Assembly (NCBI RefSeq): GCF_003202435.1 | Contig: NZ_QJHK01000020.1 | Coordinates: 23,964-87,963, forward strand | DNA length: 64,000 bases | Reading direction: 5' to 3' | Source: Flavobacterium cheongpyeongense | Lineage (GTDB): Bacteria > Bacteroidota > Bacteroidia > Flavobacteriales > Flavobacteriaceae | Made by a program: the position numbers and the translations under genes | The notes under the pieces: generated by a model | Seen by the model: the letters and a program-made list of their open reading frames with translations, nothing else | Told to the model about the DNA's origin: nothing | Databases searched by the model: none | Part shown: in pieces, positions 37,102 through 47,481 of the stretch | Layout: each line of letters starts with the position of its first letter | Numbering within the stretch: position 1 is the stretch's first letter

Positions 37102-40100
37102 ATGAGTAATTGTAATACTATATTGAGTGTTTTGACTTCTAATGGCAGCGACCAAAAGCAACGCTATCTCAACGCGTTACAACCTGAAAACATTCGTCTT
37201 AATGATTTTGAACTAACGGACTGGGTTTTATTTGCCTATAATTTTTCTGAATATGTAAATTATTTTAAAACCTCAAATTCAGAAACTCCTTCTGGCGATT
37301 GGAAAGCTTTTTTTGATTTTTTTAAATGGAATGGTGAAAAACCATCTATAGAAAATCAATTGAAACTCGATCGGGTTAAAAAAGAACTGGCCGATCTCAT
37401 TGCAGAAAGTCAAAAAGAATACGCCATTACACCTCATTTAACCTTATTCCTTACTTTTTTGAAGTTGTTAGAAAACAGCAAAAAAAGATACAACAACCTT
37501 ACGAAACGCCATCTCGACTTTTATTACAGTCAGATTCTAAATATTAACAAGCTTCCTGCCACACCAGATAAAGTGTACCTGATTTTTGAATTGGCAAAAA
37601 AGGCTATTCAGGAAAAAATTGAAGCAAAAACAGGCTTTGACGGTGGTAAAGATGCTTCCGGAAAAACCAGAACGTATTACTCAAACAATGAACTGATAGC
37701 CAATAAAACCGTCGTTTCTTCATTAAAAAATATTTATAATGACGTTGATACCAAAAAAATAGTGGCAAGTCCAATCGCTAATTCTTACGATGGATTAGGA
37801 GAAGTTTTCCCGGATAAAAACAATACGCAATGGTGGCCTTTTGGATACGTCAACGATGTCAATTTACCAACCGAATTACCTAATGCTGTTTTAGGTTTTG
37901 CAGTCGCCTCTCCTATTCTTTCTTTGGCAGAAGGAAAACGCAGCATTCAGATGTCTTTTACCTTTCACAATAACATCACAAATGCAACTACTGCCATCAT
38001 CAGAGAATGTTTAAGCCTTCAGTTAACCACAGTAAAAAAATGGCTTGACGTTGCCGAAATTTCGTCATCATTAACAATAAAATCCGGCAGCACTTACACT
38101 ACTTCTGTCAGCGGAAAAATTATGAAAATTGCTTTTCTGTTAGATGAAAATGCAGATGCTATTACGGGTTATGATCCTAAAGTATATGGTGAAGAATTTG
38201 CAACTGATCTGCCTGTTGTAAAATTTAATCTGGACACTACAAAAGCAAATGGCTATAATCTATACAAATCATTGGCTCAAAATCAATTACAAAGCATTAC
38301 CATCAATGTTGATGTTCAAAATATTCCAAATGCTGTTTTAGAGAACGATCACGGACTAATCAATGCAACAAAACCGTTTTTTCCTTTTTCAACTCAACCT
38401 GTCGCAGGATCTAATTTTCATATTAAATACAACGAAGCTTTTTCTAAAAACTGGGATAATATTAATATCGATGTACTTTGGAAAAATACTCCGGCAGATT
38501 TTGTAGAACATTATAAAGCTTACAAAACGAATGCATTAAATACCATTAGTGTAGGTGCATTTAAAAGTAGTGTATTGAATGCTTCAAATAATTTTGAAAA
38601 TAGCGGGGGAATTGTAACAGCTAACAGTTATTTTCAATATCAACCTGCAATTTTATCTAATAATATCTGGCAGAATTACGGAAGTGCTGCCACTTTATTT
38701 ACGGCAACAAGTCCGTTTAAAACGACATTAAATATAGCCAATTCTAATTATGTCACAGAGAAAAACGGTCAGCTAAAACTAACACTAATAAAATCGTTTT
38801 TACATAGTTTATATCCAAAAATTTATGCTTTAGCTCTTTCTACAGACGATGATAATGTAGTAATTCCGAATGAACCTTACACACCGCTGGCTGAAAGTCT
38901 TGTGCTAAATTATACTGCATCTGAAACCACTAAATTTTCAATAACAGGGTTAGAAACATTAGAAGGTGTTTACTCAAAAAACAAAGCAAAATTATTCCAT
39001 ATTCATCCTTTTGGATATGCCGAAGAACATAATTATCTAAAATCACTTTTAGATTATGTAGAAGATAAAAACTCGTATTTACTTCCTACGTTTTGCAAAG
39101 GCGGAGAATTGTTTATTGGCTTAGAAAATGTTCAGGAATTACAGCAAATTACTCTGTTGTTTCAGGTATTGGAAGGAAGTGAAAATCCGCTGACATCTTC
39201 TTTTACAGGAAAACAAAAAATTGAATGGTCCGTTTTAGGCAACAACGAATGGCGCATACTCAACTATTCGGATATTTTATTAAATGAAACTGACAACTTA
39301 TTACAATCGGGGATTTTAAAATTCAGCTTACCAAAAGAAGCTACTCAAAACAATACAAAACTTCCTAAAAATTATATCTGGCTTAAAGCCAAAATGCATA
39401 AAAAATACGATGCAGTCTGCAAAATAACCGGAATTCATTCGCAGGCAATTTTGTCTACTTTTCAGGATAATGGTAATGATTTAGCACATCTAAACACCGG
39501 ATTAGAAGCCGGAACCATTTCTAAACTGCAGCAGAGACTGAGCAATGTAAAATCGGTTACACAGCCTTATAACAGTTTTGATTATAAAGCTGAAGAGTCC
39601 AACGAAGACTATTACAGAAGAACCAGCGAACGCCTTCGACACAAAAACAGAGCCATCACGATGTGGGATTACGAACACATTATACTTCAAAAGTTTCCTG
39701 AATTGTACAAAGTAAAATGCCTGAATCATACCTGCGAAACATCCTATCAATCGCCTGGCAATGTAACTCTGATTGTGATTCCGGACACGGTAAACAAAAA
39801 CGTGTTTGACATTTTTCAGCCACGAGTGAGTACAGCCACGCTTAACAAAGTCAAAAGCCATATTGACCAATTGAACGCAATGCATGTAAACACTTTTGTA
39901 ATCAATCCTAAATATGAAGAAGTTACCGTTGATTTGAAAGTAAAATTCAGACCAGGTTATGATGAAAATTTCTATTTACAAGAACTCAATGCTGATATTA
40001 TTAAATTTTTATCGCCTTGGGCCCTCGATAAAAGTGTTCCTGTCACATTTGGAGTTACCATTCACTCCAGCCTGCTCATTAATTACATCGAAAAATTAGG

Positions 40101-40278
40101 TTATGTAGATTACCTGCAAGATGTAAAGCTTTTAAAAGATGGAGCTTTATCTGATAAAGTCGCCGTCCCGTCCAATCCGAAATCGATTTTAGTATCAGCA
40201 AAGAGTCATATAATCAGCACCGACGTCAAACAATGTACTGTTAAAACCATAGAACCACAAGAAGAATGTCAACTGTAA
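37102..40278 (+). CDS. eCIS baseplate J-like protein 1 (Afp11-like)
   Basis: The 1058-residue protein has a large N-terminal part rich in beta structure. A C-terminal baseplate-J/gp6-type region (about 830-1000) contains YYRRTSERLRHKNRAITMWDYEHIILQKFPELYKVKCL and an IDQLNAMH... VDLKVKFRPGYD segment (quoted in parts). These match Afp11-type proteins, which form wedges of the baseplate ring. It overlaps the next gene by 13 bases, so the two large wedge proteins are coupled. I infer assignment to Afp11 rather than Afp12 from gene order. Confidence 0.88.
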   Translation: MSNCNTILSVLTSNGSDQKQRYLNALQPENIRLNDFELTDWVLFAYNFSEYVNYFKTSNSETPSGDWKAFFDFFKWNGEKPSIENQLKLDRVKKELADLIAESQKEYAITPHLTLFLTFLKLLENSKKRYNNLTKRHLDFYYSQILNINKLPATPDKVYLIFELAKKAIQEKIEAKTGFDGGKDASGKTRTYYSNNELIANKTVVSSLKNIYNDVDTKKIVASPIANSYDGLGEVFPDKNNTQWWPFGYVNDVNLPTELPNAVLGFAVASPILSLAEGKRSIQMSFTFHNNITNATTAIIRECLSLQLTTVKKWLDVAEISSSLTIKSGSTYTTSVSGKIMKIAFLLDENADAITGYDPKVYGEEFATDLPVVKFNLDTTKANGYNLYKSLAQNQLQSITINVDVQNIPNAVLENDHGLINATKPFFPFSTQPVAGSNFHIKYNEAFSKNWDNINIDVLWKNTPADFVEHYKAYKTNALNTISVGAFKSSVLNASNNFENSGGIVTANSYFQYQPAILSNNIWQNYGSAATLFTATSPFKTTLNIANSNYVTEKNGQLKLTLIKSFLHSLYPKIYALALSTDDDNVVIPNEPYTPLAESLVLNYTASETTKFSITGLETLEGVYSKNKAKLFHIHPFGYAEEHNYLKSLLDYVEDKNSYLLPTFCKGGELFIGLENVQELQQITLLFQVLEGSENPLTSSFTGKQKIEWSVLGNNEWRILNYSDILLNETDNLLQSGILKFSLPKEATQNNTKLPKNYIWLKAKMHKKYDAVCKITGIHSQAILSTFQDNGNDLAHLNTGLEAGTISKLQQRLSNVKSVTQPYNSFDYKAEESNEDYYRRTSERLRHKNRAITMWDYEHIILQKFPELYKVKCLNHTCETSYQSPGNVTLIVIPDTVNKNVFDIFQPRVSTATLNKVKSHIDQLNAMHVNTFVINPKYEEVTVDLKVKFRPGYDENFYLQELNADIIKFLSPWALDKSVPVTFGVTIHSSLLINYIEKLGYVDYLQDVKLLKDGALSDKVAVPSNPKSILVSAKSHIISTDVKQCTVKTIEPQEECQL

Positions 40279-43013
40279 ACCAACATATCAGCATCCCAAA
40301 AAACGTCAGTTCTAATGATGACATGAGTTTTGACTTCCTTCGGAAAAAAGGGATCGAATACATCGAATCATTAGGAAGCCAGTTCTGGACCGACTATAAT
40401 ACACACGACCCTGGAATTACGATCCTGGAAGTGCTTTGTTATGCGATTACCGATTTGGGCATGAGAATCAATTTGCCAATCGAAGATTTATTAAGCAATG
40501 CTTTGAACCCAATTGAAAAACAGTTTTTTACGGCTTCTGAAATTTTGCCGACGCAAGCTGTTACGGCTCTTGATTACCGGAAAATTTTGATTGATATTGA
40601 CTCCAAAAGAATCAAAAATTGCTGGCTTCAAAAAACTTCAAAAAAATTATTTGTCAATTGCAAAGAGGGGAAAATTTCGCTTAAAAAAGAAGATTTTGCC
40701 AGTACCCCGGATACTTTTATAAAAGAAACAGAAATCAAAGGCTATTACAATATATTGGTAGATTTTGATGAAAAAAATGCGGCTCAGAAAGAACTGCTTA
40801 AAACTCAAATCATCGAAAAATTTCACGCTAACAGAAACCTTTGCGAAGACATTTTAGAAGTAAAAGAAGTAGAAATTCAGCCTATTGCCGTTTGTGCGTT
40901 GATTGAACTTAATCCCGAAGCCAACGAAGAATATGTTCACGCAAAAATCACTTTTGAACTCGAAAAATACTTATCCCCAACAATCAAATATTATTCGTTG
41001 GCTGAAATGTTTGAGAAAGGTTATTCAAGCGATCAGATTTTTGAGGGACCTTTTCTGGATAGAGGATTTATTGATACTATCGAATTAGAAGAATCTTCAT
41101 TAAGAACCGAAGTACGCCTTTCAGACATTATGCAAATCATCATGAATGTAGATGGCGTAACGGTAATAAAAGACATCTCTATGAACAATTGTGAAGCGAT
41201 AGAAACAGACGGAAGTGTCTGGAATATCTGCATTCCAGCCAACAAAAAACCAAGTCTTTGTCATAAAAGCACACTAAACTTCAGCAAAGGCGTTTTGCCT
41301 GTTACTGTCAATAAAGTAAAAGCAAAAAAATACTTAGACGATTTGAAAGATGAGCTTGCATATTCGCAACAAGATGCCGCTAAAAACAGGGAACTAAACA
41401 TCCCTCATGGTAAAATTACAGAAGCTGATTTTTATACCAGTATTACCAATAATTTTCCGGAAAATTACGGAATTGGCGAAATTGGCCTGTCAGAATCTGC
41501 CAACACTGAACGAAAAGCCAAAGCCAAACAACTGAAAGGATATTTGCTGTTTTTTGATCAAATTTTGGCTAGTTATTTCAAGCATTTGAGCAATGTCAAA
41601 GAGCTACTTTCTATCAACGGTGATCTGCCAAATACGTATTTCACTCAGGCGATTACCGACATGACGGGTTTTGATGAAATTGTAAATGATACCTATCTGT
41701 CTTCGAATGAAAAAAAACTGGACGAATTGCTATTTGGGGATCTGGATGATGCCATTAAAAGACAAAATCAAATAAAAGATCATCTTATCGCACGATTTGC
41801 AGAACGATTTGCTGAATATGCTTTCCTGATGAAATCATTGTATGGCGCTTCTTCTGATGAAATCGTACTGCAAAACAAATCCGATTTTTTAATCAATTAC
41901 GATACGATAAGCAGCAAACGGGGCAGCGCATTTAATTATTTCAATCAGCCTGTATCTAATTTGTGGAATACATTTAATGTGACAGGATTGGAAAACCGAA
42001 TTGCAGGTTTGTTAGGAATTAAAGGTGACAAAAATCCGGTTACGGGCAAAAGAGGAATCAAAAGAAAAAACATCTCCGGTTTATTTGTCCAGCTTTATGA
42101 TCCAAATCCGGGAGTGCTTCCCAATCATTTTAGATGGAGAATCAGAAACAGTGCCAATCAAATAATCCTGACTGCAACCGAAGATTATCTGAATCAACAT
42201 GATGCGATTAAAGAAATGTATTTTTCGATCCTGAAAATTTACGAAACCAGCGAAAAAGAAATTGAACATAAGTTTGAAAATCTTTTTGAAAACAGAGACA
42301 ACGGAATTGCTTTTAAAGATACCGTTATCGACACTTTTGAAATCATTGAATCGGATACTCATAAATATTCGTTTCACATTATAAATCCTGAATTTATTGA
42401 CGATCTCAGTAATCCCGACAGAATCATTGCGCGCCAGTATGAATTGTATGAAACTCTGGAAGAAGTAAAAGCAGCAATGCTTGATTTACTCATTTTCTTT
42501 AAAGAAGAATTCAGCGATGAAGGTATTTTTCTGGTAGAACATATTCTGCTGGTTCCCAATCCTGACGAAATAATCGATGAAACTTATTACATGCCAATAT
42601 GTGTAGACGACTGCTCGGGCGATTGCTGCGTACCCAATCCGTACTCGTTTAAAATCAGTGTGGTTTTACCCGGATATACGTTTCGTTTTGCAGATGTTGA
42701 CTTTAGAAATTTTGCCGAAGACGTTATTCGGCAGGAAATTCCATCACACATTTTGGGCAAAATCTGCTGGATTGGATATCGGAAGGATCAAATCACTCCG
42801 AAAGACAATGATTTACTCGATTTTGAAGAAGATTTTAAACAATTTCTGATAGATAAAACGCAAAACAAACAAGATGCTTTACCAAAATTCATCAGTTCAT
42901 TATCAAAATTAAACTCTGTTTATCCAACAGGCACATTGTACAATTGTGTAGATGAAGAAGAAGATATTTCAGGAAAAATAGTATTAGGAAGAACAAATTT
43001 AGGAACAATATAA
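40266..43013 (+). CDS. eCIS baseplate J-like protein 2 (Afp12-like)
   Basis: The 915-residue protein has the N-terminal signature FWTDYNTHDPGITILEVLCYA (quoted across 377-440), which is conserved in Afp12/Pvc12 proteins. A long wedge body follows, with LFFDQILASYFKHLSNVKELL at about 425-445. Near residue 780 there is a small Cys-rich patch (PICVDDCSGDCCVPN), which could bind a metal or form disulfides. A C-terminal domain with EDVIRQEIPSHILGKICWI ends the wedge. It probably closes the baseplate ring together with the preceding protein. Confidence 0.88.
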   Translation: MSTVNQHISIPKNVSSNDDMSFDFLRKKGIEYIESLGSQFWTDYNTHDPGITILEVLCYAITDLGMRINLPIEDLLSNALNPIEKQFFTASEILPTQAVTALDYRKILIDIDSKRIKNCWLQKTSKKLFVNCKEGKISLKKEDFASTPDTFIKETEIKGYYNILVDFDEKNAAQKELLKTQIIEKFHANRNLCEDILEVKEVEIQPIAVCALIELNPEANEEYVHAKITFELEKYLSPTIKYYSLAEMFEKGYSSDQIFEGPFLDRGFIDTIELEESSLRTEVRLSDIMQIIMNVDGVTVIKDISMNNCEAIETDGSVWNICIPANKKPSLCHKSTLNFSKGVLPVTVNKVKAKKYLDDLKDELAYSQQDAAKNRELNIPHGKITEADFYTSITNNFPENYGIGEIGLSESANTERKAKAKQLKGYLLFFDQILASYFKHLSNVKELLSINGDLPNTYFTQAITDMTGFDEIVNDTYLSSNEKKLDELLFGDLDDAIKRQNQIKDHLIARFAERFAEYAFLMKSLYGASSDEIVLQNKSDFLINYDTISSKRGSAFNYFNQPVSNLWNTFNVTGLENRIAGLLGIKGDKNPVTGKRGIKRKNISGLFVQLYDPNPGVLPNHFRWRIRNSANQIILTATEDYLNQHDAIKEMYFSILKIYETSEKEIEHKFENLFENRDNGIAFKDTVIDTFEIIESDTHKYSFHIINPEFIDDLSNPDRIIARQYELYETLEEVKAAMLDLLIFFKEEFSDEGIFLVEHILLVPNPDEIIDETYYMPICVDDCSGDCCVPNPYSFKISVVLPGYTFRFADVDFRNFAEDVIRQEIPSHILGKICWIGYRKDQITPKDNDLLDFEEDFKQFLIDKTQNKQDALPKFISSLSKLNSVYPTGTLYNCVDEEEDISGKIVLGRTNLGTI

Positions 43014-43023
43014 ATACAGGGTT

Positions 43024-45843
43024 ATGGCAACAAAACTTACCACCATTACAGGACAATATCATAGTTATGTAGCAGATCAGGTGTTAACACACTATCAGCT
43101 CAATGAAACTATTGATTATTTTGATGACCAAAATCGATTAAACAGAGTCTTTCTAACGGGTACTGGAATCGTATGCGGCTTTCAGGTATCGACCAATGCC
43201 GACTACTCGACCGTAACCATAACTCAGGGAACCGGAATTACTACTGACGGTGACTTGATAAAATTAACAATAAAACCTGCTCCTGCTGATCAGGCATTGG
43301 CAATCGCCATAAAACAAAAATTATCCTCAATTGATTTTCAAAAGATTGATTATAAAACCTATAAAGTTTTTGATACCGATAAAGGTAATTATCTACATTT
43401 TAAAAACGGTACTACAATGTTACCCATGTGGGAGTTACTCCCTGAAAAAACAGGGGGGTTAGAAACCGGTGAGTCTTTATTGACTAGTTTTACTGATTTA
43501 AAAAATCATGTTGTTCTTCTATACCTCGAAAATTATACTAAAGAAGCAACTTTATGCGATGAAACGGATTGTGCTAATAAAGGCGGCGAGGAAGTCTTCA
43601 ACTTGCGCGTACTTGTAGTAAGTCAGGCAACAGCTACTATTGTTATTAGCAAAAACAGTACGCCGCAAAGAGACCCTCTTTACAGTAAATACGATATTTT
43701 TGAACAATACAGTTCGCTTAATGAATTGGGTGTAAAAAAAGTAATTCCAACATTCAATAATACCTCAACTGCCAATAAAGTCAAGCAGCTTTTTAATACT
43801 GTTGTCAATGATGTTTCGTTTAAATCTGAATTACTTGCCAATTTAGCTACAGTACTTATTCCGTTTGGTTATGTAACAGAGCTTAACGGAATTAGTGACC
43901 GCTTCAATGCATTATTTAGCATTGATCCTAACAATATTCCGGCAGATATTCATTATCGCTATGATTTATTAAAAGATATTGTGGCCACTTACAAAGAACT
44001 GAAAGATCTTTTTTTACAACTAAAATCAGAATGTAATCCGCCTATAAGTTCATTTCCAAAACATTTATTATTAGGGCTAATAGAAGAAAATAATCGATTT
44101 AAAAATTACAGACATCAATTTTACAAATCGCCTATTTTAGACCCAAATAAAATGTTTAGCAATTTTGACTCTCTAGTTAGAAGACTTAAAGGCATTTTAG
44201 ATAATTATCTGGTAAATGCCGCCAGTGTTAAAATTACGCCTTCAAAAACAATGGGCAAATTAGGAGCAAAATCAGTTCCGTATTACTATAATGTTGATGA
44301 TAATTTACTGCATGCCTGGGACTTTGAAAAAAGTAATCTTTATAATCATCAGGCTAATTTTAGTTATCATACCACCAATTTGCTCAACAGCGATTACATC
44401 AAGACACCGCTGAGTTTTTGCATTGACGATCATGATTTTTACCGAATTGAAGGCTATCTAAACGACAATGTTGACGATGTAAAAGCGTTTTTAATCGCAA
44501 AGAGAATAGAATTCGGACTGGACTTTGATTTTTATATCATGGATGTTATTGAAAATGCGGCCGATTTAAAAATCTTGTTCAATACTAATTATTCGTTCGA
44601 ACACAAAGCTGGTGTTAAAAAAGGAGGAACTTTATTACTGCTCAAATCAGGAACAACATTCATAACTGATTTTGCTATTGATGGAAAAGTAAATCCTGAC
44701 AGTGGCTTGGGCTGCTGCACCATCATGGGCTGTTTATACCCATGGATTAGTTCGTTGCGATATATCAATAATTTATCAAGAAGTCTAAGAGGAAGCAGAA
44801 GTAATAAGGTCGATCTGCCAACACATTACAAGCTAAGCGTAAAAAAATATACCATAAATGGCGTTAATTTAATTACTGACAGAGTTTTAATAGATATTCC
44901 GTTAGACCAGCTTCTTGCCCGTCGTTTGCATGTGGTAATGGAAACACTCAACAATCAATTCCCTACAGGTCTTTTATTTGATTTTATTGAAGAGGAAAAG
45001 AAACTCAGAATCGTGCGTCTTGAAAAAGATACTTTTGAATTTGAAGTTCAAGATATTACGCTTTCCAGAAATGCTCCAACTTATGCGTTTACACAAAACG
45101 GAGTGACCAAAAATGGTAAAATGTATTCTTCAAATAAAATAACATGCGCCATCATGAATTCGCATAAAGCAGAGATTTATAAAAAAATCCATGCGAATTA
45201 CGATCCTATCAACAAGGACGATGATGATTTTGGACGTTTTAACGATGATTGGAATAAATTCGAATATTTAAGAAGCGAATTACGATTCCATAGAGAGACA
45301 AAATCATTCATAAGATTTCCGAAAATTTTTGATGATTTCTACAGCATTCCGGTGATTTATAATAATCAGCAAAATGAAGAGACAACAGTTGCAGACGAAC
45401 TGTTAAATATTGCTCAGGAAATCGCCCGAATAGACGATCATTATCATGACATTTATATTGGTGGCGACTGGACAACCGGAAACTATGTAAATACAACAAT
45501 GTACAATTACTATCTTGAAAATAGTACAGACACAAACGACGAAGTAGTACTATTTATTAATTTAAGAAAAAAGATTCATAATGAAGATAAAGTGAGTAAA
45601 TACATGATTCACATTGATACAACCCGAAATGTAAAACTTTCTGACTTTGAAGAATTATTTACCAAATATGCTAAAAAAGCAGAATTCTACTTTTACAAAC
45701 CTACCAATGGTAACTTTATTAAGATAGAACAAAATCGTTTTTCTAAAGATGGAAGTATCAAAAAGAGAGTTTTGGTTAACACCGAAAAAATAACGAAACC
45801 TGTTACTAAGAGAACACCAAAGAAACCCGGTGATACCAAATAA
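43024..45843 (+). CDS. Large unknown eCIS protein in the position of the tail fibre gene
   Basis: I cannot assign a family to this 939-residue protein. It starts 11 bases after the Afp12-like gene and is followed by a strong hairpin. The N-terminus (HYQLNETIDYFDDQNRLNR, FLTGTGIVCGFQV, TITQGTGITTDGDLI) looks like a compact beta domain of the baseplate-associated kind. The centre is mixed alpha/beta and includes a Cys-containing CCTIMGCLYPWISSLRYINN segment near residue 560. The C-terminus is Lys/Thr/Pro-rich (KPVTKRTPKKPGDTK). In Afp/PVC the fibre gene (Afp13) lies here, but no collagen-like or adenoviral-type fibre repeats are visible. It may be an extra baseplate subunit or a different receptor-contacting part. 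Confidence 0.55.
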   Translation: MATKLTTITGQYHSYVADQVLTHYQLNETIDYFDDQNRLNRVFLTGTGIVCGFQVSTNADYSTVTITQGTGITTDGDLIKLTIKPAPADQALAIAIKQKLSSIDFQKIDYKTYKVFDTDKGNYLHFKNGTTMLPMWELLPEKTGGLETGESLLTSFTDLKNHVVLLYLENYTKEATLCDETDCANKGGEEVFNLRVLVVSQATATIVISKNSTPQRDPLYSKYDIFEQYSSLNELGVKKVIPTFNNTSTANKVKQLFNTVVNDVSFKSELLANLATVLIPFGYVTELNGISDRFNALFSIDPNNIPADIHYRYDLLKDIVATYKELKDLFLQLKSECNPPISSFPKHLLLGLIEENNRFKNYRHQFYKSPILDPNKMFSNFDSLVRRLKGILDNYLVNAASVKITPSKTMGKLGAKSVPYYYNVDDNLLHAWDFEKSNLYNHQANFSYHTTNLLNSDYIKTPLSFCIDDHDFYRIEGYLNDNVDDVKAFLIAKRIEFGLDFDFYIMDVIENAADLKILFNTNYSFEHKAGVKKGGTLLLLKSGTTFITDFAIDGKVNPDSGLGCCTIMGCLYPWISSLRYINNLSRSLRGSRSNKVDLPTHYKLSVKKYTINGVNLITDRVLIDIPLDQLLARRLHVVMETLNNQFPTGLLFDFIEEEKKLRIVRLEKDTFEFEVQDITLSRNAPTYAFTQNGVTKNGKMYSSNKITCAIMNSHKAEIYKKIHANYDPINKDDDDFGRFNDDWNKFEYLRSELRFHRETKSFIRFPKIFDDFYSIPVIYNNQQNEETTVADELLNIAQEIARIDDHYHDIYIGGDWTTGNYVNTTMYNYYLENSTDTNDEVVLFINLRKKIHNEDKVSKYMIHIDTTRNVKLSDFEELFTKYAKKAEFYFYKPTNGNFIKIEQNRFSKDGSIKKRVLVNTEKITKPVTKRTPKKPGDTK

Positions 45844-45844
45844 A

Positions 45845-45886
45845 AAAGCTTGAGACGAATACCAAAACAGGCAAATCTCAAGCTTT
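45845..45886 (+). terminator. Strong internal hairpin separating the structural and cargo parts of the eCIS operon
   Basis: AAAGCTTGAGA (45845-45855) and TCTCAAGCTTT (45876-45886) form a perfect 11-bp stem with a 20-base loop, starting two bases after the stop of the 939-residue gene. No long T-run follows. It may terminate partly or stabilise the upstream mRNA, lowering expression of the low-copy tape-measure gene and cargo. The next 98 bases up to the tape-measure gene hold no gene. Confidence 0.6.
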
Positions 45887-45984
45887 AATGGGGAGCTGCT
45901 ATCAATTACGACAACTATTTTTTCCCAGTATAACCTCACGGTCAGGTACAAATGTAGGAAAAAGTTTTACACAAACAAATAAAA

Positions 45985-47469
45985 ATGAATAAAATTTCAC
46001 ATAGCATTCAAAAAGTTTTTTTGGAGATAGATACCCCCTCAATGGCGATGGCTAATTCTGTCAAAAACAACCTTGCTGTCTTCCTTCAAAAGGAGGTAAT
46101 CCCTGTTTTTGAAAAGCATTTCAACTCAATTAATGATACTGAAAATCAGGTTATTCAAATAGAAAAACTAGAAATTAATCTTCAATCCATTATAGGTAAA
46201 AACGACATTTCATTTTCTAATAGTCATATAAAAAACCAAATCGAAAAAGAGGTTCAAAAAGCATTAAATGAACTACAAAAAACATTAAAAAACAAAGATA
46301 AAAGTAGCTCTGAAATTCGTACAATTTCACCCGAACTCAAAGACCTGAAAACACTGCTTTATTTTATAGAAAATGGTACTATGCCGTGGTGGGTTTCTAA
46401 TGGAAATGAACCCGTATTTTTAAAAAAAATCAATCCTGAAGAATTAAAAAATGATGTTTTCAGTATTTCGTTTAAGAAATTAATTGAGCAGAAAAAAGTT
46501 CAAAACCGAATCATAAATCAGTTTTCAAATCAGGAAATTGCATTATTGAGTTCGGCAGTTTTAGGTTTAGAAAAGCAGCAAAAAGCAATTTCAAAAAACA
46601 CTTTAATAGAATTGTTAAATCAAAAAACACACACTTTTAAAACTGCTTTTTGGCAATTAATTTTTGATTTTTGGATTAAAAAAAAATCGCTCAGCCTCAT
46701 CAAGTATTATTATAAAGAACATTCTCAATTTTCAGCTCATAAAATCATTTTTGAAGATTTTATTGAAAACATAAAAACGTTCGTACCACTTGATTTTACT
46801 ACTGCAGAGCTGATACAAATGAAAAAGGATTATTTGGTTTCTGAAAAAGAAAAACAAACCATAAATATAAAAACCAATCCTGATACAATAAACAAAGAAA
46901 CTAAACCAGAATTAGAAATTCATTTAAAAGAGGAATCTGCAATTGAAGATGATGACCAAGAAGATAGTACAAATTTTAAATCGTGTTATGTACAAAATGC
47001 AGGTTTAATCATTCTGCATCCCTTTTTAAAAGAAATGCTAAAAAGCTGTGATTTAATGGATGATAATAATACTCTTTTAAACAAAGAATTAGCAGTGCAT
47101 ATTTTGCATTATGCGGCTACAAAAAGAGAAAATGACTACGAACATTTGATGCTTTTTGAAAAGTTTTTATGCGGAATTCCACTAGAGGAATCCATACAAA
47201 GGGAAATCAAAATTGAGGACAAACATAAACAGGAAGTAGAAGAAATGTTAGAGTCTGCGGTTTATCATTGGTCTGCCTTAAAAAATACTTCAACAGCTGT
47301 TTTAAGAAGTGAATTTCTTCAAAGAGAAGGCAAACTGGATTGGAGTGAATCGAATCCAAAACTGACTATTGAACGAAAAACGCAGGATCTTTTATTAGAA
47401 AAAATTCCCTGGAATATCAGCATTGTTAAAATTCCGTGGATTCAAAAATTAATCTACACCCAATGGTAA
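45985..47469 (+). CDS. eCIS tape-measure-type protein (CIS_TMP family)
   Basis: The 494-residue protein starts MNKISHSIQKVFLEIDTPS. It ends in the conserved block found in contractile-injection-system tape-measure proteins (about 325-494), with NAGLIILHPFLKEML, FEKFLCGIPLEESI, LKNTSTAVLRSEFLQREGKL and IPWNISIVKIPWIQKL. The centre is Lys-rich and helical. Annotation systems call this family the tape-measure protein, which would set tube length together with the cap. It is shorter than Afp14, so the family's exact role is less sure than the name suggests. It is the last structural gene before the cargo block. Confidence 0.8.
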   Translation: MNKISHSIQKVFLEIDTPSMAMANSVKNNLAVFLQKEVIPVFEKHFNSINDTENQVIQIEKLEINLQSIIGKNDISFSNSHIKNQIEKEVQKALNELQKTLKNKDKSSSEIRTISPELKDLKTLLYFIENGTMPWWVSNGNEPVFLKKINPEELKNDVFSISFKKLIEQKKVQNRIINQFSNQEIALLSSAVLGLEKQQKAISKNTLIELLNQKTHTFKTAFWQLIFDFWIKKKSLSLIKYYYKEHSQFSAHKIIFEDFIENIKTFVPLDFTTAELIQMKKDYLVSEKEKQTINIKTNPDTINKETKPELEIHLKEESAIEDDDQEDSTNFKSCYVQNAGLIILHPFLKEMLKSCDLMDDNNTLLNKELAVHILHYAATKRENDYEHLMLFEKFLCGIPLEESIQREIKIEDKHKQEVEEMLESAVYHWSALKNTSTAVLRSEFLQREGKLDWSESNPKLTIERKTQDLLLEKIPWNISIVKIPWIQKLIYTQW

Positions 47470-47481
47470 AATTATATTGTT

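Noticed and set aside
42600..42645. Cys-rich segment in the Afp12-like protein as a separate metal-binding domain
   Set aside because: Only a short patch of five Cys without a recognised motif; noted in the gene entry only.
46000..47469. Classical long coiled-coil tape measure
   Set aside because: The protein is 494 aa with a conserved C-terminal block rather than long coiled coil; the tape-measure name is kept only as the family label.
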